From: Gallaecimonas pentaromativorans
Lineage (GTDB): Bacteria > Pseudomonadota > Gammaproteobacteria > Enterobacterales > Gallaecimonadaceae
Length of the DNA: 64,000 nt
Direction of reading: 5' to 3'
Assembly (NCBI RefSeq): GCF_003751625.1
Contig: NZ_RJUL01000005.1
Coordinates: forward strand, 1 to 64,000
Below, piece after piece: positions 1-13,100 of this stretch; positions within the stretch are counted from its first letter, which is position 1, and each line of letters opens with the position of its first letter. The notes below the pieces were generated by a model. That model did no database searches and was not told the DNA's origin. It saw only the letters and a list, made by a program, of their open reading frames with translations. Position numbers and translations under genes: made by a program.

Positions 1-12
1 GAAGACGCATAA

Positions 13-45
13 AAAAATCCGACACCAAGGAGATGTCGGATTTTT
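13..45 (-). terminator. Intrinsic terminator downstream of uppP
   Basis: Twelve-base arms (AAAAATCCGACA / TGTCGGATTTTT) flank a 9-base loop, with U-tracts in both directions. It lies about 75 bases past the uppP stop on the minus strand and may also serve whatever gene enters from the left. Confidence 0.85.
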
Positions 46-118
46 CCATCACTAGAGGATCAGTCAAGCGATCGGTCTTAACTGATCAGCATTAGCTCAT
101 CGAGCGGCTTTTTTGCGT

Positions 119-949
119 TCAAGGCTTGGCACTGCTCCAGTCTATCCAGTGGAACTGCCAGGTCAGCAAGATCAGCAGCCCAAAGCCGATGCGGTACCAG
201 GCAAAGACGCTGTAGCTGTGGGAGGCCACGAATTTGAGCAGCGCCTTGACTGCCACCATGGCGAAGATAAAGGAGAACAGCAGGCCCAGGGCAAACACCG
301 GAATATCGCTCATCTGGAACAGGTGGCGATACTTGTAGCCCGAATACACTGCGGCTCCCAGCATGGTGGGAATGGCCAGGAAGAACGAGAACTCGGTAGC
401 GGCGGTACGGGACAGCCCAAACAGCAGGCCGCCGATAATGGTGGAGCCGGAGCGAGAGGTGCCGGGAATAAGGGCCAGGCACTGGGCGCAGCCCACTTTC
501 AGGGCCTGCTGCCAGGTCATGTCGTCAACGCTGGGGGCGGTGATGCTGTGCTGGCGCTTCTCGGCCCACAGCATGATAACGCCGCCAATCACCAGGGCGG
601 TGGCCACGGTAATGGGGTTGAACAGGTACTTGTGAATGTCGTCGGCAAAGGCCAGCCCCAGGATCACCGCCGGGAAAAAGGCCACCAGCAGGTTGGCGGT
701 AAAGCGCTGGGCCGGGGCCCGATTTGGCAAACCCACCACCACGGTGGCGATGGTTCTGCGGTACTCCCACACCACCGCCAGAATGGCCCCCAACTGGATG
801 ATGATGTTAAAGGCCATGGCCCGCTGGCCGGTGAAATCAAGCAAGTCGGCAACGATGATCTGATGGCCGGTACTGGAGATGGGCAAAAACTCGGTGATCC
901 CCTCGACCACCCCCAAAATTATCGCCTGAACGGCAACCCACAACTCCAT
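119..949 (-). CDS. uppP: Undecaprenyl-diphosphatase UppP (BacA)
   Basis: Integral membrane phosphatase that dephosphorylates undecaprenyl diphosphate to recycle the lipid carrier for peptidoglycan and other cell-wall polymers; its overproduction gives bacitracin resistance. The 276-residue length is normal for the family. Both signature motifs are present: [14 protein letters not shown] near the N-terminus and the PGTSRSG loop in the middle, which carry the catalytic Glu and Arg. The protein is otherwise a series of hydrophobic helices. The ATG is preceded by a strong AAGGAAG ribosome site. It stands alone, followed by an intrinsic terminator. Confidence 0.97.
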   Translation of the reverse strand: MELWVAVQAIILGVVEGITEFLPISSTGHQIIVADLLDFTGQRAMAFNIIIQLGAILAVVWEYRRTIATVVVGLPNRAPAQRFTANLLVAFFPAVILGLAFADDIHKYLFNPITVATALVIGGVIMLWAEKRQHSITAPSVDDMTWQQALKVGCAQCLALIPGTSRSGSTIIGGLLFGLSRTAATEFSFFLAIPTMLGAAVYSGYKYRHLFQMSDIPVFALGLLFSFIFAMVAVKALLKFVASHSYSVFAWYRIGFGLLILLTWQFHWIDWSSAKP

Positions 950-1367
950 CGGTACTTCCTTCTGTGGTTTGGGCGACTGCCCTTGTTGTCATGGCCAGTG
1001 GCTGGCCTGGTTATTGGTCGCGCCCGATAGTAGCAAAGTTCCCTTGCCGCCAAAGCGCCACAGCCGGGCTTTTTCGTCAGCCTGTGAGGCAGGGTTCATT
1101 TAGCGGGATATCACCAAGAAGCACCTGAAAATTAAGGTTGTTTTAAGGTTTATGCGGTGTGGGGGAAGGGGCGTTGCCATTGCCCAGGGCTGGGGCAATG
1201 GCCGGTTTGATGTTCGCTTTTGAGCCCACATGGTTTTGCCGCTGACTGTTTCTCTACCTGCCGGTTCGCGAGCCAGCATAAAGGGACGTTCAGTTAGATT
1301 AGAAAGGGAAACAAGAGCATCAATTTAGCGGCGTTAGCCAATCCAACGTGACTGGGGCCAAGCCCCA
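950..1367. other. Intergenic region with a 10-bp inverted repeat
   Basis: No convincing gene is seen in this 418-base gap between uppP and barA. It holds a perfect 10-bp inverted repeat (GCCATTGCCC at 1176-1185 and its complement at 1193-1202, 7-base loop) with no U-tract. A shorter GGGGC/GCCCC hairpin sits just past the barA stop (1354-1366), also without a U-tract. The uppP promoter should lie in the left part. Confidence 0.5.
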
Positions 1368-4064
1368 TTATCCGACCACCCCTTGCCGCCCCACTTCTTC
1401 ATTAAGCTTATCCATCTCATCTATCAGCTCGAACACTTCCGGCTCGACTTCGGTGGTGGTGGCGCCTTTTTTAAGCTGGGTTTCGATTTCGTGGGCGAGG
1501 TTTTTCAGGCGCGGGGTACCGGTGTAGGCGAGGGCGCCGTTGAATTTGTGCACCACTTGGTAGAGGGCTTCGCCGTCGTTGCCGCCAAGGGCTTGTTCTA
1601 GGTCTTGGCGGGTTTGGGGCAGCGAGTCGATGAGCATTTTCATCATGTCTTTGGCCAGGGCTTCGCGGCCGCCGGCCTGGCTCAGGGCCAACTCCCAGTC
1701 CAGTACGATGTTCTTTCTCAGCCAGCGCAGCAGGCAGGCGTGCAGGGTGCGCTCGTCTATGGGTTTGGTGAGGTAGTCGTCCATGCCCTGGCCCAGCAGT
1801 TTTTCCCGCTCGCCGGCCATGGCGTGGGCGGTGACGGCGATCACCGGCGGGCATTTGTCGCCCAGTTTTTCGCGGATGCGGGTCATGGCGGTAACGCCGT
1901 CCATGTTGGGCATCTGAATGTCCATAAAGATGGCGTCAAAGGGCCATTTTTCTACCGCATCAAGGGCTGCCATGCCGCTGGTGGCGGTGTGGACGTCGCA
2001 GGGGGTGTCTTCCAGCAATGCCGCCATCAATTTCAGATTGGGGGCGTTGTCGTCCACCACCAGGATGCGCCCGGGGGGCAGGGGAGCCAGAGCGCTGGGG
2101 GCGCTAAGGGCCGGTTGCTGCTTGACGCTGGCCTGCTCGCCCACCAGAGCGCGGTACAGCCTTGGGGCGGTCAGCGGTTTAACCAGGCACTGGTCGAGGC
2201 CCAGTTGCATCAACTGCTCACGCACCCTTGGGTCGGCGTGGTTGGACAGGCCAATCAGCTTGGCGCCGGCGGGTTTGTCCATGGTGCGCAGCAGATCGGC
2301 CAGGTTGACCTGCTCGAGGCGGTCTATCAGCACGAAATCGGCTTCGGGCATCAGGGTTGGGTCGTCGGTGTTTTTCAGCACGAAGGGCCAGCTTTGGTTC
2401 AGCAGGCTCAGCATCTGGCGGGTACGGCGGCTGCCGCCCACCAGCACCAAGGTTTTGTCCTTGAGCGGCTTCATGGGTAGCGGATCGTGGAACACCATGT
2501 TGGCGCGCTTGACCGGCAGCGAGAACCAGAAGGTGGAGCCGTGGCCAAGCTGGCTTTCCAGGCCCATCTGGCCGTTCATCTGCGCCACCAGGGTTTTGGA
2601 GATCACCAGGCCAAGACCGGTGCCGCCAAAGCGGCGGGTAATGGAAGCGTCGGCCTGGGCAAAGGCGTTAAAGAGGTGCTGCTGCTGTTTGGCGTCGATG
2701 CCGACCCCGGTGTCGGTCACCGTGACCTTGAGCTCGCACTCTTCGCTGTCGTCGGTGCAGCTGTGGCTGATGGTGACATCAATACCGCCCTGGGCGGTGA
2801 ATTTAACGGCGTTGCCCATCAGGTTGGTCAGCACCTGTTTGAGGCGAAGGGCATCCCCCACCAGGGCGTCGGGGGTGTCGGTGGGCAGGTGCAGGCACAG
2901 CTCCAGGCCCTTCTCGCGGGCGTTGGCGCCCATCATGTCCACCACCTCAAAGAGGGCGTCGTGGAAGGAGTAGGGGGTGTTGTCCAGTTGCAGCTTGCCG
3001 GCCTCGAGCTTGGAGAAGTCCAGCACGTCGTTGATGATGGCCAGCAGATGCTGGGCCGAGCGCTCGATGGTTTGCAGGTAGTCGGTCTGGCTGGGGGTGA
3101 GCTGGGTTTTCATCAACTGGCGGGCAAAGCCCAGCACGCCGTTGAGCGGGGTGCGCAGCTCGTGGCTCATGTTGGCCAGGAACTCGGATTTCACCTGGCT
3201 GGCTTCCTGGGCGCGTTTGCGGGCTTTATCCAGCTCGATGTTCTGAATTTCCACCTGCTCCAAGGTCATGCGCAGGTCATAGGTGGCCTGGTCAATGTTG
3301 TGCTGCATGTCGGCATGGTATTCGTCCAGGGATTTGGCCATGGCGTTGATACCGTTTTTGAGGGTATCGAGCTCGCCAATCAGCACCCCTTGCACCCGGG
3401 TATCGAGCTTGCCTTCACGGATGCGATCCACCGCGCTCACCATGTTGGAGATGGGGTCGGTCACGTGTTTTAACAGGCGCCAGGTAAAGAGCAGGTGCAC
3501 CATGATGCCGATAAAGACGATCAGCAAGGTGCGGAACAGGGCGTCGTATTGCTCGAGCTTGGTGGCGTCCTGGTTCAGCTGGATGGTGACGTAACCGAGG
3601 ATAGGGTGGGCCGGGTCAATCTTGTCGCGATAGCTGGCGTAAAAGCTGGTGTCGGCAACAATGGGGGCCCGCAGCATCAGCCGCCCTTCCACATAGGCAA
3701 AGGTGGGTTCCTGGGGAATGGGCTGGCCGGGGGGCAATTTCATCAGCGGGAAATCCCGATGAAAGGTCGACGACACCATGGGGGTGCCGGTCTTGTCGTA
3801 AATGGCGATGTTTTTGATGAATTCGGTGTTGCGCCTGTGCATGGCGCTGACCAGCCGCTTGAGCTGCTCGCGGTCTTCCAGTACCAGGCCGGCCTCGGCA
3901 GAAATGGTCAGGGAGTTGGCAACCGACATGCCTTTATCTTTGAGGTGTTCAAGTACCTCTTGATAACGTTGCAGGGTAAAATACCCGCCCAACAGGGTGC
4001 CGATCAGCAGTGTTGGGGCAAGGGTCAGTATTAACACCCAGGCGCGTAGGCCAAATCTGGTCAT
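1368..4064 (-). CDS. barA: Hybrid sensor histidine kinase BarA
   Basis: Tripartite membrane kinase that phosphorylates the response regulator UvrY/GacA and thereby drives CsrB-type RNAs that titrate CsrA. Domain order in the 898 residues: TM helix (about 8-30), periplasmic sensor (30-175), second TM (178-195), HAMP (195-250), coiled coil, HisKA with [10 protein letters not shown] (His301), HATPase with DTGVGI and GGTGLGL boxes, a degenerate receiver, a functional receiver with [10 protein letters not shown], and a C-terminal HPt domain containing VVHKFNG. It is divergent from rlmD, the usual arrangement in Vibrio/Shewanella relatives. Its downstream target csrA is also in this window. The UvrY partner is not here. 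Confidence 0.96.
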   Translation of the reverse strand: MTRFGLRAWVLILTLAPTLLIGTLLGGYFTLQRYQEVLEHLKDKGMSVANSLTISAEAGLVLEDREQLKRLVSAMHRRNTEFIKNIAIYDKTGTPMVSSTFHRDFPLMKLPPGQPIPQEPTFAYVEGRLMLRAPIVADTSFYASYRDKIDPAHPILGYVTIQLNQDATKLEQYDALFRTLLIVFIGIMVHLLFTWRLLKHVTDPISNMVSAVDRIREGKLDTRVQGVLIGELDTLKNGINAMAKSLDEYHADMQHNIDQATYDLRMTLEQVEIQNIELDKARKRAQEASQVKSEFLANMSHELRTPLNGVLGFARQLMKTQLTPSQTDYLQTIERSAQHLLAIINDVLDFSKLEAGKLQLDNTPYSFHDALFEVVDMMGANAREKGLELCLHLPTDTPDALVGDALRLKQVLTNLMGNAVKFTAQGGIDVTISHSCTDDSEECELKVTVTDTGVGIDAKQQQHLFNAFAQADASITRRFGGTGLGLVISKTLVAQMNGQMGLESQLGHGSTFWFSLPVKRANMVFHDPLPMKPLKDKTLVLVGGSRRTRQMLSLLNQSWPFVLKNTDDPTLMPEADFVLIDRLEQVNLADLLRTMDKPAGAKLIGLSNHADPRVREQLMQLGLDQCLVKPLTAPRLYRALVGEQASVKQQPALSAPSALAPLPPGRILVVDDNAPNLKLMAALLEDTPCDVHTATSGMAALDAVEKWPFDAIFMDIQMPNMDGVTAMTRIREKLGDKCPPVIAVTAHAMAGEREKLLGQGMDDYLTKPIDERTLHACLLRWLRKNIVLDWELALSQAGGREALAKDMMKMLIDSLPQTRQDLEQALGGNDGEALYQVVHKFNGALAYTGTPRLKNLAHEIETQLKKGATTTEVEPEVFELIDEMDKLNEEVGRQGVVG

Positions 4065-4151
4065 GCCGGTGACAAGCGTCCTTTACAAAAGATGAGCATC
4101 CATTCTCGCCGCTATAATGGCACAGCCTTTTGCCAATCCCCAAGGGTTACA

Positions 4152-5456
4152 ATGGTACAGATTTATCGCACAAAGCAACGTCAACAACAGTCTGTTGTTC
4201 AAGAAGTTACCATCACCAGCCTGGATTTGCATGGCCAGGGGGTGGGGCGCAGCAACGGCCTGGTCTGCTTTGTGCCTGGAGCCTTACCCGGGGAGCGGGT
4301 AACAGCGAGGCTGACAGCCAAGGGTAAGGTAGCCAGTGGCCGCCTGCAAGGGCGTGTTGAGACCAGCAGTGAGCGTATTGCGCCGCGCTGTGATTACGTG
4401 GGCCGCTGCGGCGGTTGCCAGTTGCAGCACTTGGCGGCGCCGCGCCAGCTTTACTACAAGGAAGCGGCCTTAAAAGACGAGCTGCGCCGCGCCGGCATCG
4501 AGGTGGGTGCCTGGCAGCCGCCCCTGACCGGCCCTGCCTTTGGCTACCGGCGCACCATGCGCCTGGCTATCCACCAGGGCCAGCTTGGCCTTCGCGCCGT
4601 GGGCTCGCAAAACATCATCCCCATCAACCATTGCGAGGTGGCCGACCCGGCCCTGGCCCGCTTGCTGCCGTCCTTGCAAGAACTGCTGGCCATGTTAAAG
4701 GGCCACAGGCTGCTGGGGCACCTGGAGCTTTTACACCTGCCGCCCCATACCGCCGCCCTTTGGCGCCTGACCGGCAAACTGCCCAAAGGTGACCTAGAAA
4801 AGCTGATTGCCTGGGCCCAAAGCCAAGACGTGGTCCTTTACACCCAGCAAGAGGCGATTGCCCAGCACTGGCCAGAGGCCCCCGTTAGCCTTGGCTATCC
4901 ATTGGATGGCCTCGCCCTTGGCGTGGGCCCGGCGGATTTTATCCAGGTGAACGGCGCCATCAACACCGCCATGGTGGCCCAGGCCATGGCCTGGCTTGCC
5001 CCCACAAAAACCGAGCGGGTGCTGGACGCCTACAGCGGCCTGGGTAACTTCAGCCTGCCCCTTTGTAAAAGGGCCAAGGCGGTGGTGGCGGTAGAAGGGG
5101 TGGCGGCCATGACCGCCCGCAACCAGGCCAACGCAAAGGCCAATGGTCTTGATAACCTCGATGCCCAGACCCTCAACCTTGACGACCCGGACGCCGTGCA
5201 GGCGCTTTTGGCCAGCGGTTTTGACGCCGCGCTGCTAGACCCGGCCCGCCCCGGCGCCCAGGCGCTTTGCCAGGCGTTGGCAGCGGGCTCTGGTCCCGGC
5301 CGGGTGCTCTATGTATCCTGTAACCCTGCCACATGGAAGCGCGACGCCGCCTTGCTTATCGACGGGGGCTACCGGCTTGTGCAACTGGGGCTGATGGACA
5401 TGTTCAGTCAGACCGCCCATGTGGAGTTGATGGCACTTTTTATCCGGGAGGGGTGA
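4152..5456 (+). CDS. rlmD: 23S rRNA (uracil-1939-C5)-methyltransferase RlmD
   Basis: SAM-dependent methyltransferase that makes m5U1939 in 23S rRNA. It has an N-terminal TRAM domain, an iron-sulfur motif (CDYVGRCGGCQLQHL), a Rossmann SAM site (VLDAYSGLGNFSLPL), and the C-terminal catalytic nucleophile motif VSCNPATWKRD. I start it at MVQIYRTKQ because this matches the start of E. coli RlmD (MAQFYSAKR); the reading frame is open 20 codons further up to 4092. A TATAAT box at 4113-4118 lies between the upstream and chosen starts and is a likely -10 element, which supports the later start. The stop overlaps the relA start by one base. Confidence 0.95.
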   Translation: MVQIYRTKQRQQQSVVQEVTITSLDLHGQGVGRSNGLVCFVPGALPGERVTARLTAKGKVASGRLQGRVETSSERIAPRCDYVGRCGGCQLQHLAAPRQLYYKEAALKDELRRAGIEVGAWQPPLTGPAFGYRRTMRLAIHQGQLGLRAVGSQNIIPINHCEVADPALARLLPSLQELLAMLKGHRLLGHLELLHLPPHTAALWRLTGKLPKGDLEKLIAWAQSQDVVLYTQQEAIAQHWPEAPVSLGYPLDGLALGVGPADFIQVNGAINTAMVAQAMAWLAPTKTERVLDAYSGLGNFSLPLCKRAKAVVAVEGVAAMTARNQANAKANGLDNLDAQTLNLDDPDAVQALLASGFDAALLDPARPGAQALCQALAAGSGPGRVLYVSCNPATWKRDAALLIDGGYRLVQLGLMDMFSQTAHVELMALFIREG

Positions 5457-7636
5457 TGGTATCCATCCGTGGTACACACCAAGGGCAAGGTGCGCTAGAC
5501 ACCCAAACGTGGTTGTCGGCGCTGAACGTCAAAGAACAGGATATGGCGCGGCTGCGGCTCGCCTGTGAGGCGCTGGCCGACGATCGCCAGCGCGCAGGCG
5601 CCCAGGAAATGGTGGAGATCCTCTCCGATCTCGCCATGGACGGTGACACCCTGCTCGCCGCCTTGTTGCTGCAACCCTACCGAGCCAAGACCCTCGACCA
5701 TGAGCAAGTGGTAGACACCTACGGCACCGGCCTTGCCAACCTGCTTGACTCGGTACTGGACATGGACGCCATCCGTACCCTGCACCAGGGGGCGGCTTCG
5801 TCCAACCAGGTGGATAAAGTGCGGCGCATGGTGCTGTCCATGGTCAACGACGTGCGGGCGGTGGTGATTAAACTGGCCGAGTCCATCGTTGAGCTGCGCG
5901 CCGTCAAAGACGCCGACGAAGAAACCCGGGTGCTGGTGGCCAAGGCGTCCGCCAACCTCTACGGCCCTCTGGCCAACCGCCTGGGGATAGGCCAGCTCAA
6001 GTGGGAGCTGGAGGATTTGTCCTTTCGCTACCTGCACCCCGATACCTACAAGCGCATCGCCAAATTGCTGGACGAGCGCCGTATCGACCGCGAAGACTAC
6101 ATCCGCGATTTTGTGGCTAACCTCACCGGCGCGCTCAGAGAAGAAGGCATCAACGGCGAGGTCTATGGCCGGCCCAAACACATTTATTCCATCTGGAAGA
6201 AAATGAGCCGTAAGCATCTTGCCTTTGACGAGCTGTTTGACGTGCGGGCGGTGCGGGTGATTGTGCCGCGCCTGCAAGACTGCTACGCCGCCCTCGGGGT
6301 GGTGCACACCCAGTATCACCATATTCCCAAAGAGTTTGACGACTACGTCGCCAACCCCAAACCCAACGGCTATCGCTCTATTCACACCGTGGTAGTGGGC
6401 CCGGCCGGCAAGACGGTGGAAATTCAAATTCGCACCCAGGCCATGCACGACGAGGCCGAACTGGGGGTTGCCGCGCACTGGGCCTATAAAGAAGGCGGCG
6501 CCGGCGGCAAAGACGCTGGCCTGGAAGGCAAAGTGGCCTGGCTCAGGAAAATCTTGCAATGGCAGGAAGAAATGGCCGACGCCGGGGATCTCGTCGAAGA
6601 TCTCAAACACCAAGTGGTGGAAGACCGGGTCTACGTGTTCACCCCCAAAGGTGACGTAGTGGATTTGCCCGCCGGTGCCACGCCTTTGGATTTTGCCTAC
6701 AACATTCACTCCATGGTGGGCCACCGCTGCATCGGCGCCAAAATTTCCGGGCGCATCGTGCCTTTTACCTATCAGCTGCAAACCGGCGACCAGGTAGAAA
6801 TTCTCACCGGCAAAGAGCCCAATCCCAGCCGTGATTGGTTAAACCCGCATCTGGGTTACGTGCGCTCCAGCCGGGCCCGGGCCAAGGTGCAGCACTGGTT
6901 TAAGCAGCTTGACCGCGACAAAAACCTGGCCGCTGGCCGCGAGGTGTTGGAGCGGGAGCTGGCGCGGCTCGATTTGGACATGAGCCATGCCCAGGTGGCG
7001 GTTGAGAAGTTCAACATGCTCAACCTCGACGACCTGTTGGTGGCCATCGGCGGTGGTGACATCAAGCTCAACCCGGTGGTTAACTTCCTCAACAGCCACT
7101 ACTTCAAGCGGGAAGTCACCGACGACGAAGCAGTTGCCGAGATAATCAACCAAAAGTCCTCTGGTAACCGCAAAGCCGGCAAGAGCCCCTTTGTGGTGCA
7201 GGGGGTGGGCAACCTTTTGACCAACATCGCCGGTTGCTGCCAGCCGGTGCCGGGGGACGACATCGTCGGCTTTATCACCCAGGGCCGCGGCATTTCGGTG
7301 CACCGCACCGATTGCGACGAGCTGCTCAAGCTGGCCCGCAAGCACGGCGAGCGGGTGGTGGAAGTGGACTGGGGCGACACCCCGGGCCAGAGCTTTGGCG
7401 CCACCCTGCGTATCCAGGCGGCGGACCGCAACGGCCTATTGCGCGACATCACCGTTATTCTTGCCAACGAAAAGGTCAACGTGGAGGCCATGCGCAGCCA
7501 CACCGATTACAACAACAACGTTGCCACCATCGAGGTGCAGGTGAGCCTGCAAAAGCTCGACACCCTCGGCAAGGTGCTGGCCCGTATCAGCCAGATCCCC
7601 GACGTTTTTGAAGCCAAGCGTATTACCCAAAAATGA
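5456..7636 (+). CDS. relA: (p)ppGpp synthetase RelA
   Basis: Ribosome-associated GTP pyrophosphokinase that makes the alarmone (p)ppGpp when uncharged tRNA enters the A site. The 726 residues run: degenerate HD region (no HD pair is visible, so hydrolase-dead), synthetase domain with the RelA-type EFDD motif (SpoT would have RFKD) and NPKPNGYRSIH, TGS domain, helical region, CC/zinc-finger region (IAGCCQPVPGDD), and C-terminal ACT domain. The frame is open upstream to 5333, but MVSIRG matches E. coli MVAVRS and its ATG overlaps the rlmD stop (TGATG). Translationally coupled to rlmD and mazG. Confidence 0.97.
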   Translation: MVSIRGTHQGQGALDTQTWLSALNVKEQDMARLRLACEALADDRQRAGAQEMVEILSDLAMDGDTLLAALLLQPYRAKTLDHEQVVDTYGTGLANLLDSVLDMDAIRTLHQGAASSNQVDKVRRMVLSMVNDVRAVVIKLAESIVELRAVKDADEETRVLVAKASANLYGPLANRLGIGQLKWELEDLSFRYLHPDTYKRIAKLLDERRIDREDYIRDFVANLTGALREEGINGEVYGRPKHIYSIWKKMSRKHLAFDELFDVRAVRVIVPRLQDCYAALGVVHTQYHHIPKEFDDYVANPKPNGYRSIHTVVVGPAGKTVEIQIRTQAMHDEAELGVAAHWAYKEGGAGGKDAGLEGKVAWLRKILQWQEEMADAGDLVEDLKHQVVEDRVYVFTPKGDVVDLPAGATPLDFAYNIHSMVGHRCIGAKISGRIVPFTYQLQTGDQVEILTGKEPNPSRDWLNPHLGYVRSSRARAKVQHWFKQLDRDKNLAAGREVLERELARLDLDMSHAQVAVEKFNMLNLDDLLVAIGGGDIKLNPVVNFLNSHYFKREVTDDEAVAEIINQKSSGNRKAGKSPFVVQGVGNLLTNIAGCCQPVPGDDIVGFITQGRGISVHRTDCDELLKLARKHGERVVEVDWGDTPGQSFGATLRIQAADRNGLLRDITVILANEKVNVEAMRSHTDYNNNVATIEVQVSLQKLDTLGKVLARISQIPDVFEAKRITQK

Positions 7637-8412
7637 CCCAGCTAGCACGCCTGCTCGATATCATGCACCGCCTTCGGGACCCCGACGGCGGCTGCCCCTG
7701 GGACCAGGCCCAGGACTTTGCCTCCATCGTGCCCCACACTCTCGAAGAAGCCTACGAACTGGCCGATGCCATCAATGGTGGCGACCGGGGCGAAATACGG
7801 GACGAGCTGGGAGATTTATTGTTCCAGGTGGTGTTCTACGCTCAGCTCGGCAAGGAAGAGGGGGCCTTTGATTTTGACGCGGTGGCCAAAGCCATCAGCG
7901 ACAAACTGGTGCGCCGCCATCCCCATGTGTTTGGCGAGCAGAAGGTGGCTAACAGCGAACAGCTCAAGGCCAACTGGGAGGCCATCAAGGCCGAAGAAAG
8001 GGCAGGCAAAGGGCAGGGCGATTCGGTGCTCAACGATGTGCCCAAGGCGCTGCCGGCACTGAGTCGGTCGGTCAAGTTGCAAAAACGGGCGGCCCGGGTC
8101 GGCTTTGATTGGGACGATCTGACCCCGGTGTTTGACAAGATCCATGAGGAAATCGCTGAAGTACAGGTAGAGGTGGCCAAGGGCGACATCGACCGCATGG
8201 AAGACGAACTGGGCGACCTGCTGTTTGCCGTCACCAATCTTGCTCGCCACCTCAAACTGGACCCGGAAGCGGCGCTGCGCCGCGCCAACGGCAAGTTCGA
8301 ACGGCGCTTTCGGGCCATCGAGCAGCGGGTGACTGCGGCCGGTGAAACCATGAGTGAGCAGGGCCTTGCGCGCCTTGAAGCGCACTGGCAGGCGGTAAAG
8401 GCCTGCGAGTAG
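7633..8412 (+). CDS. mazG: Nucleoside triphosphate pyrophosphohydrolase MazG
   Basis: Hydrolyses canonical and damaged NTPs/dNTPs to NMP and PPi. In E. coli it lowers ppGpp effects, and it is commonly next to relA. The 259 residues contain the two tandem MazG repeats: EEAYELADAI..EIRDELGDLLFQVVF in the first half and EIAEVQVEV..RMEDELGDLLFAV in the second, each supplying the EExxE/ExxD magnesium ligands. The start ATG overlaps the relA stop by four bases (ATGA), so it is translationally coupled. Followed by a strong terminator. Confidence 0.95.
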   Translation: MTQLARLLDIMHRLRDPDGGCPWDQAQDFASIVPHTLEEAYELADAINGGDRGEIRDELGDLLFQVVFYAQLGKEEGAFDFDAVAKAISDKLVRRHPHVFGEQKVANSEQLKANWEAIKAEERAGKGQGDSVLNDVPKALPALSRSVKLQKRAARVGFDWDDLTPVFDKIHEEIAEVQVEVAKGDIDRMEDELGDLLFAVTNLARHLKLDPEAALRRANGKFERRFRAIEQRVTAAGETMSEQGLARLEAHWQAVKACE

Positions 8413-8433
8413 CCACTGGCCTAACCGCCGAGA

Positions 8434-8461
8434 AAAAGGGCGCTTTGATGTGTGCTTCGCA

Positions 8462-8481
<20 letters not shown>
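8434..8481 (+). terminator. Terminator after mazG
   Basis: Thirteen-base arms (AAAAGGGCGCTTT / AAAGCGCCCTTTT) with a 22-base loop, ending the rlmD-relA-mazG operon. It overlaps the -35 region of the pyrG promoter. Confidence 0.8.
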
Positions 8482-11531
<3,050 letters not shown>

Positions 11532-11548
11532 GCAAAAACAATGATATA

Positions 11549-11574
11549 AAAGCCGCCTACGGGCGGCTTTTTTT
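11549..11574 (+). terminator. Terminator after eno
   Basis: AAAGCCGCC / GGCGGCTTT with a 4-base loop and a run of seven T. It ends immediately before the ATG of the next gene. Confidence 0.9.
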
Positions 11575-12282
11575 ATGGACAGCATGCAGTCTCCATCCCT
11601 ACCAGACAAACCTCAGGCGCAGCCATCGGCCTTAAAGGGCTATGGGCTTTTTGGCGCCCTGGCGCTGGGGTTGCACCTGTTGCTGCTGTGGCTGGTTAAG
11701 CCTTCTTTGCCTGTGGTGCCAGCGCCGCCTAGCGGCCACCCTATTTCGGCCCAGCTTATCTTTACGCCCCCCAAACCCCAGGCGCAAAGCAGCGATGCCG
11801 GCCAGGACCCAAATGCCGTAGTGAAAAAGGACCACACCAGTGAAACGGTATTGCCAGCGGCAGGGAGCAACCAAAGTAGCGGCGCGCAAAGTACGGCGCC
11901 TGGGCAACAACCGGCAGCCAGCCGCAGCGGCACCTTGCCGGCCGACCCTTTTGCCCGCCAAGAAGGCGGCGGCCAGGATTTTGGCCAGCAGCTTGAGAGC
12001 AGCCTTAAGCGCCTTCAGCAGCAGCGCCAGCAGCAATGGCTGGACAGCGCCAAGCCCGGCGCCGACGCCCTGCCAAGGCCGAAGGTAAAGAAAAACGAGC
12101 CGCAGATCATTGAGCTTGGCGGCGGCCAGCGGCTATACCGTGGGCCCCATGGCGAGTGCGCCTTGTTGCAGGAGGTGGATGTGGTGGGTGGCAAGGAGAC
12201 CCGCTGGCTTTCAAGCAGCCTTTGCCAAGACAAAGGCCCTGATTTTCAATCCTTTATCAAAAAGCGCCAACACCAGGGCTAA
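11575..12282 (+). CDS. Single-pass membrane protein with a TonB-like layout, function unknown
   Basis: I do not recognise this 235-residue protein. It has a short cytoplasmic N-terminus, one hydrophobic helix (about 24-42), a Pro/Ala/Gln/Ser-rich linker, a Gln/Arg-rich helical stretch (QQQRQQQW) and a small C-terminal domain holding two Cys residues. That is the general architecture of TonB or TolA, but the C-terminal domain is too short and has no TonB signature that I can see. ATG at 11575 (overlapping the eno terminator) or 11584 are both possible; neither has a good ribosome site. No promoter was identified. Confidence 0.7.
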   Translation: MDSMQSPSLPDKPQAQPSALKGYGLFGALALGLHLLLLWLVKPSLPVVPAPPSGHPISAQLIFTPPKPQAQSSDAGQDPNAVVKKDHTSETVLPAAGSNQSSGAQSTAPGQQPAASRSGTLPADPFARQEGGGQDFGQQLESSLKRLQQQRQQQWLDSAKPGADALPRPKVKKNEPQIIELGGGQRLYRGPHGECALLQEVDVVGGKETRWLSSSLCQDKGPDFQSFIKKRQHQG

Positions 12283-12360
12283 GGCGCCAGGGTAGGCGTG
12301 GGCCATGCCCGGTGTTACCCTCGGCAAGGTTTCAACCGGCATTTTGATAAGGAGCACGAC

Positions 12361-13035
12361 ATGGCAAAGTGGCCCATCAACCACCCCGAGCGTCTTCAGC
12401 TATTTTCCCTTGCTACGCCTAATGGCCAGAAGGTGTCCATCGCCCTTGAAGAGCTGGGCATTCCCTACGAGGCTCATACCGTTCGCATCGGTGACGATGA
12501 GCAGTTCGACCCGCAGTTCCTGGCCATCAACCCCAACAACAAAATTCCTGCCATTGTCGACCCGGACGGCCCCGGCGGTGAGCTGAAGCTGTTCGAGTCT
12601 GGCGCCATTTTGCTGTATCTGGCCGAGAAGACCGGCAAGTTGCTGCCCAAGGATCCGAGCGAGCGCATCGAATGTATTCAGTGGGTCTTTTTCCAGATGG
12701 CCGGCATCGGCCCCATGTTCGGCCAGTTCGGCCACTTCTATAAGTACGCCGCCGACAAATGCCAGGACCCTTACCCGGTCAACCGTTACCGCAACGAGGC
12801 CCGGCGTTTGCTGGGGGTTTTGGAAAAACGCCTGGCAGGGCGCCAGTTCATCATGGGCAGCGAGTACAGCATTGCCGATATCGCTACCTTCCCCTGGGTG
12901 GGCTGCCTGGACTGGGGCTACAACGGTTACCAGGCCATCGGCCTTGACGACTTCCCCACCGTGATGGCCTGGTACGAGCGCTGCAAAAACCGCCCGGCCA
13001 GCCAAAAAGGGCTGAATGTCTGCGCTTTTGACTGA
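12361..13035 (+). CDS. Glutathione S-transferase, Nu class (YfcG/YghU-like)
   Basis: A 224-residue cytosolic GST fold. The N-terminal thioredoxin-like domain contains TPNGQKVSIALEELG, the glutathione-binding NPNNKIPAIVDPDG and FESGAILLYLAEKTG. The helical C-terminal domain has the N-capping box EYSIADIATFPWV. These match E. coli YfcG/YghU, which have disulfide reductase activity toward small-molecule disulfides. The start follows AAGGAGC; the frame is open 21 codons further upstream. It stands between the unknown membrane protein and ftsB with no clear functional link. Confidence 0.9.
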   Translation: MAKWPINHPERLQLFSLATPNGQKVSIALEELGIPYEAHTVRIGDDEQFDPQFLAINPNNKIPAIVDPDGPGGELKLFESGAILLYLAEKTGKLLPKDPSERIECIQWVFFQMAGIGPMFGQFGHFYKYAADKCQDPYPVNRYRNEARRLLGVLEKRLAGRQFIMGSEYSIADIATFPWVGCLDWGYNGYQAIGLDDFPTVMAWYERCKNRPASQKGLNVCAFD

Positions 13036-13100
13036 GCTTAGGCATTCCCAAAGGGGCTGGTGCCCACCATAATAGGACCCCAGGACAGACAGGAGACAGC

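Noticed and set aside
113-1030. Long plus-strand frame over uppP
   Set aside because: Antisense shadow rich in Gly/Gln/His; uppP on the other strand is certain.
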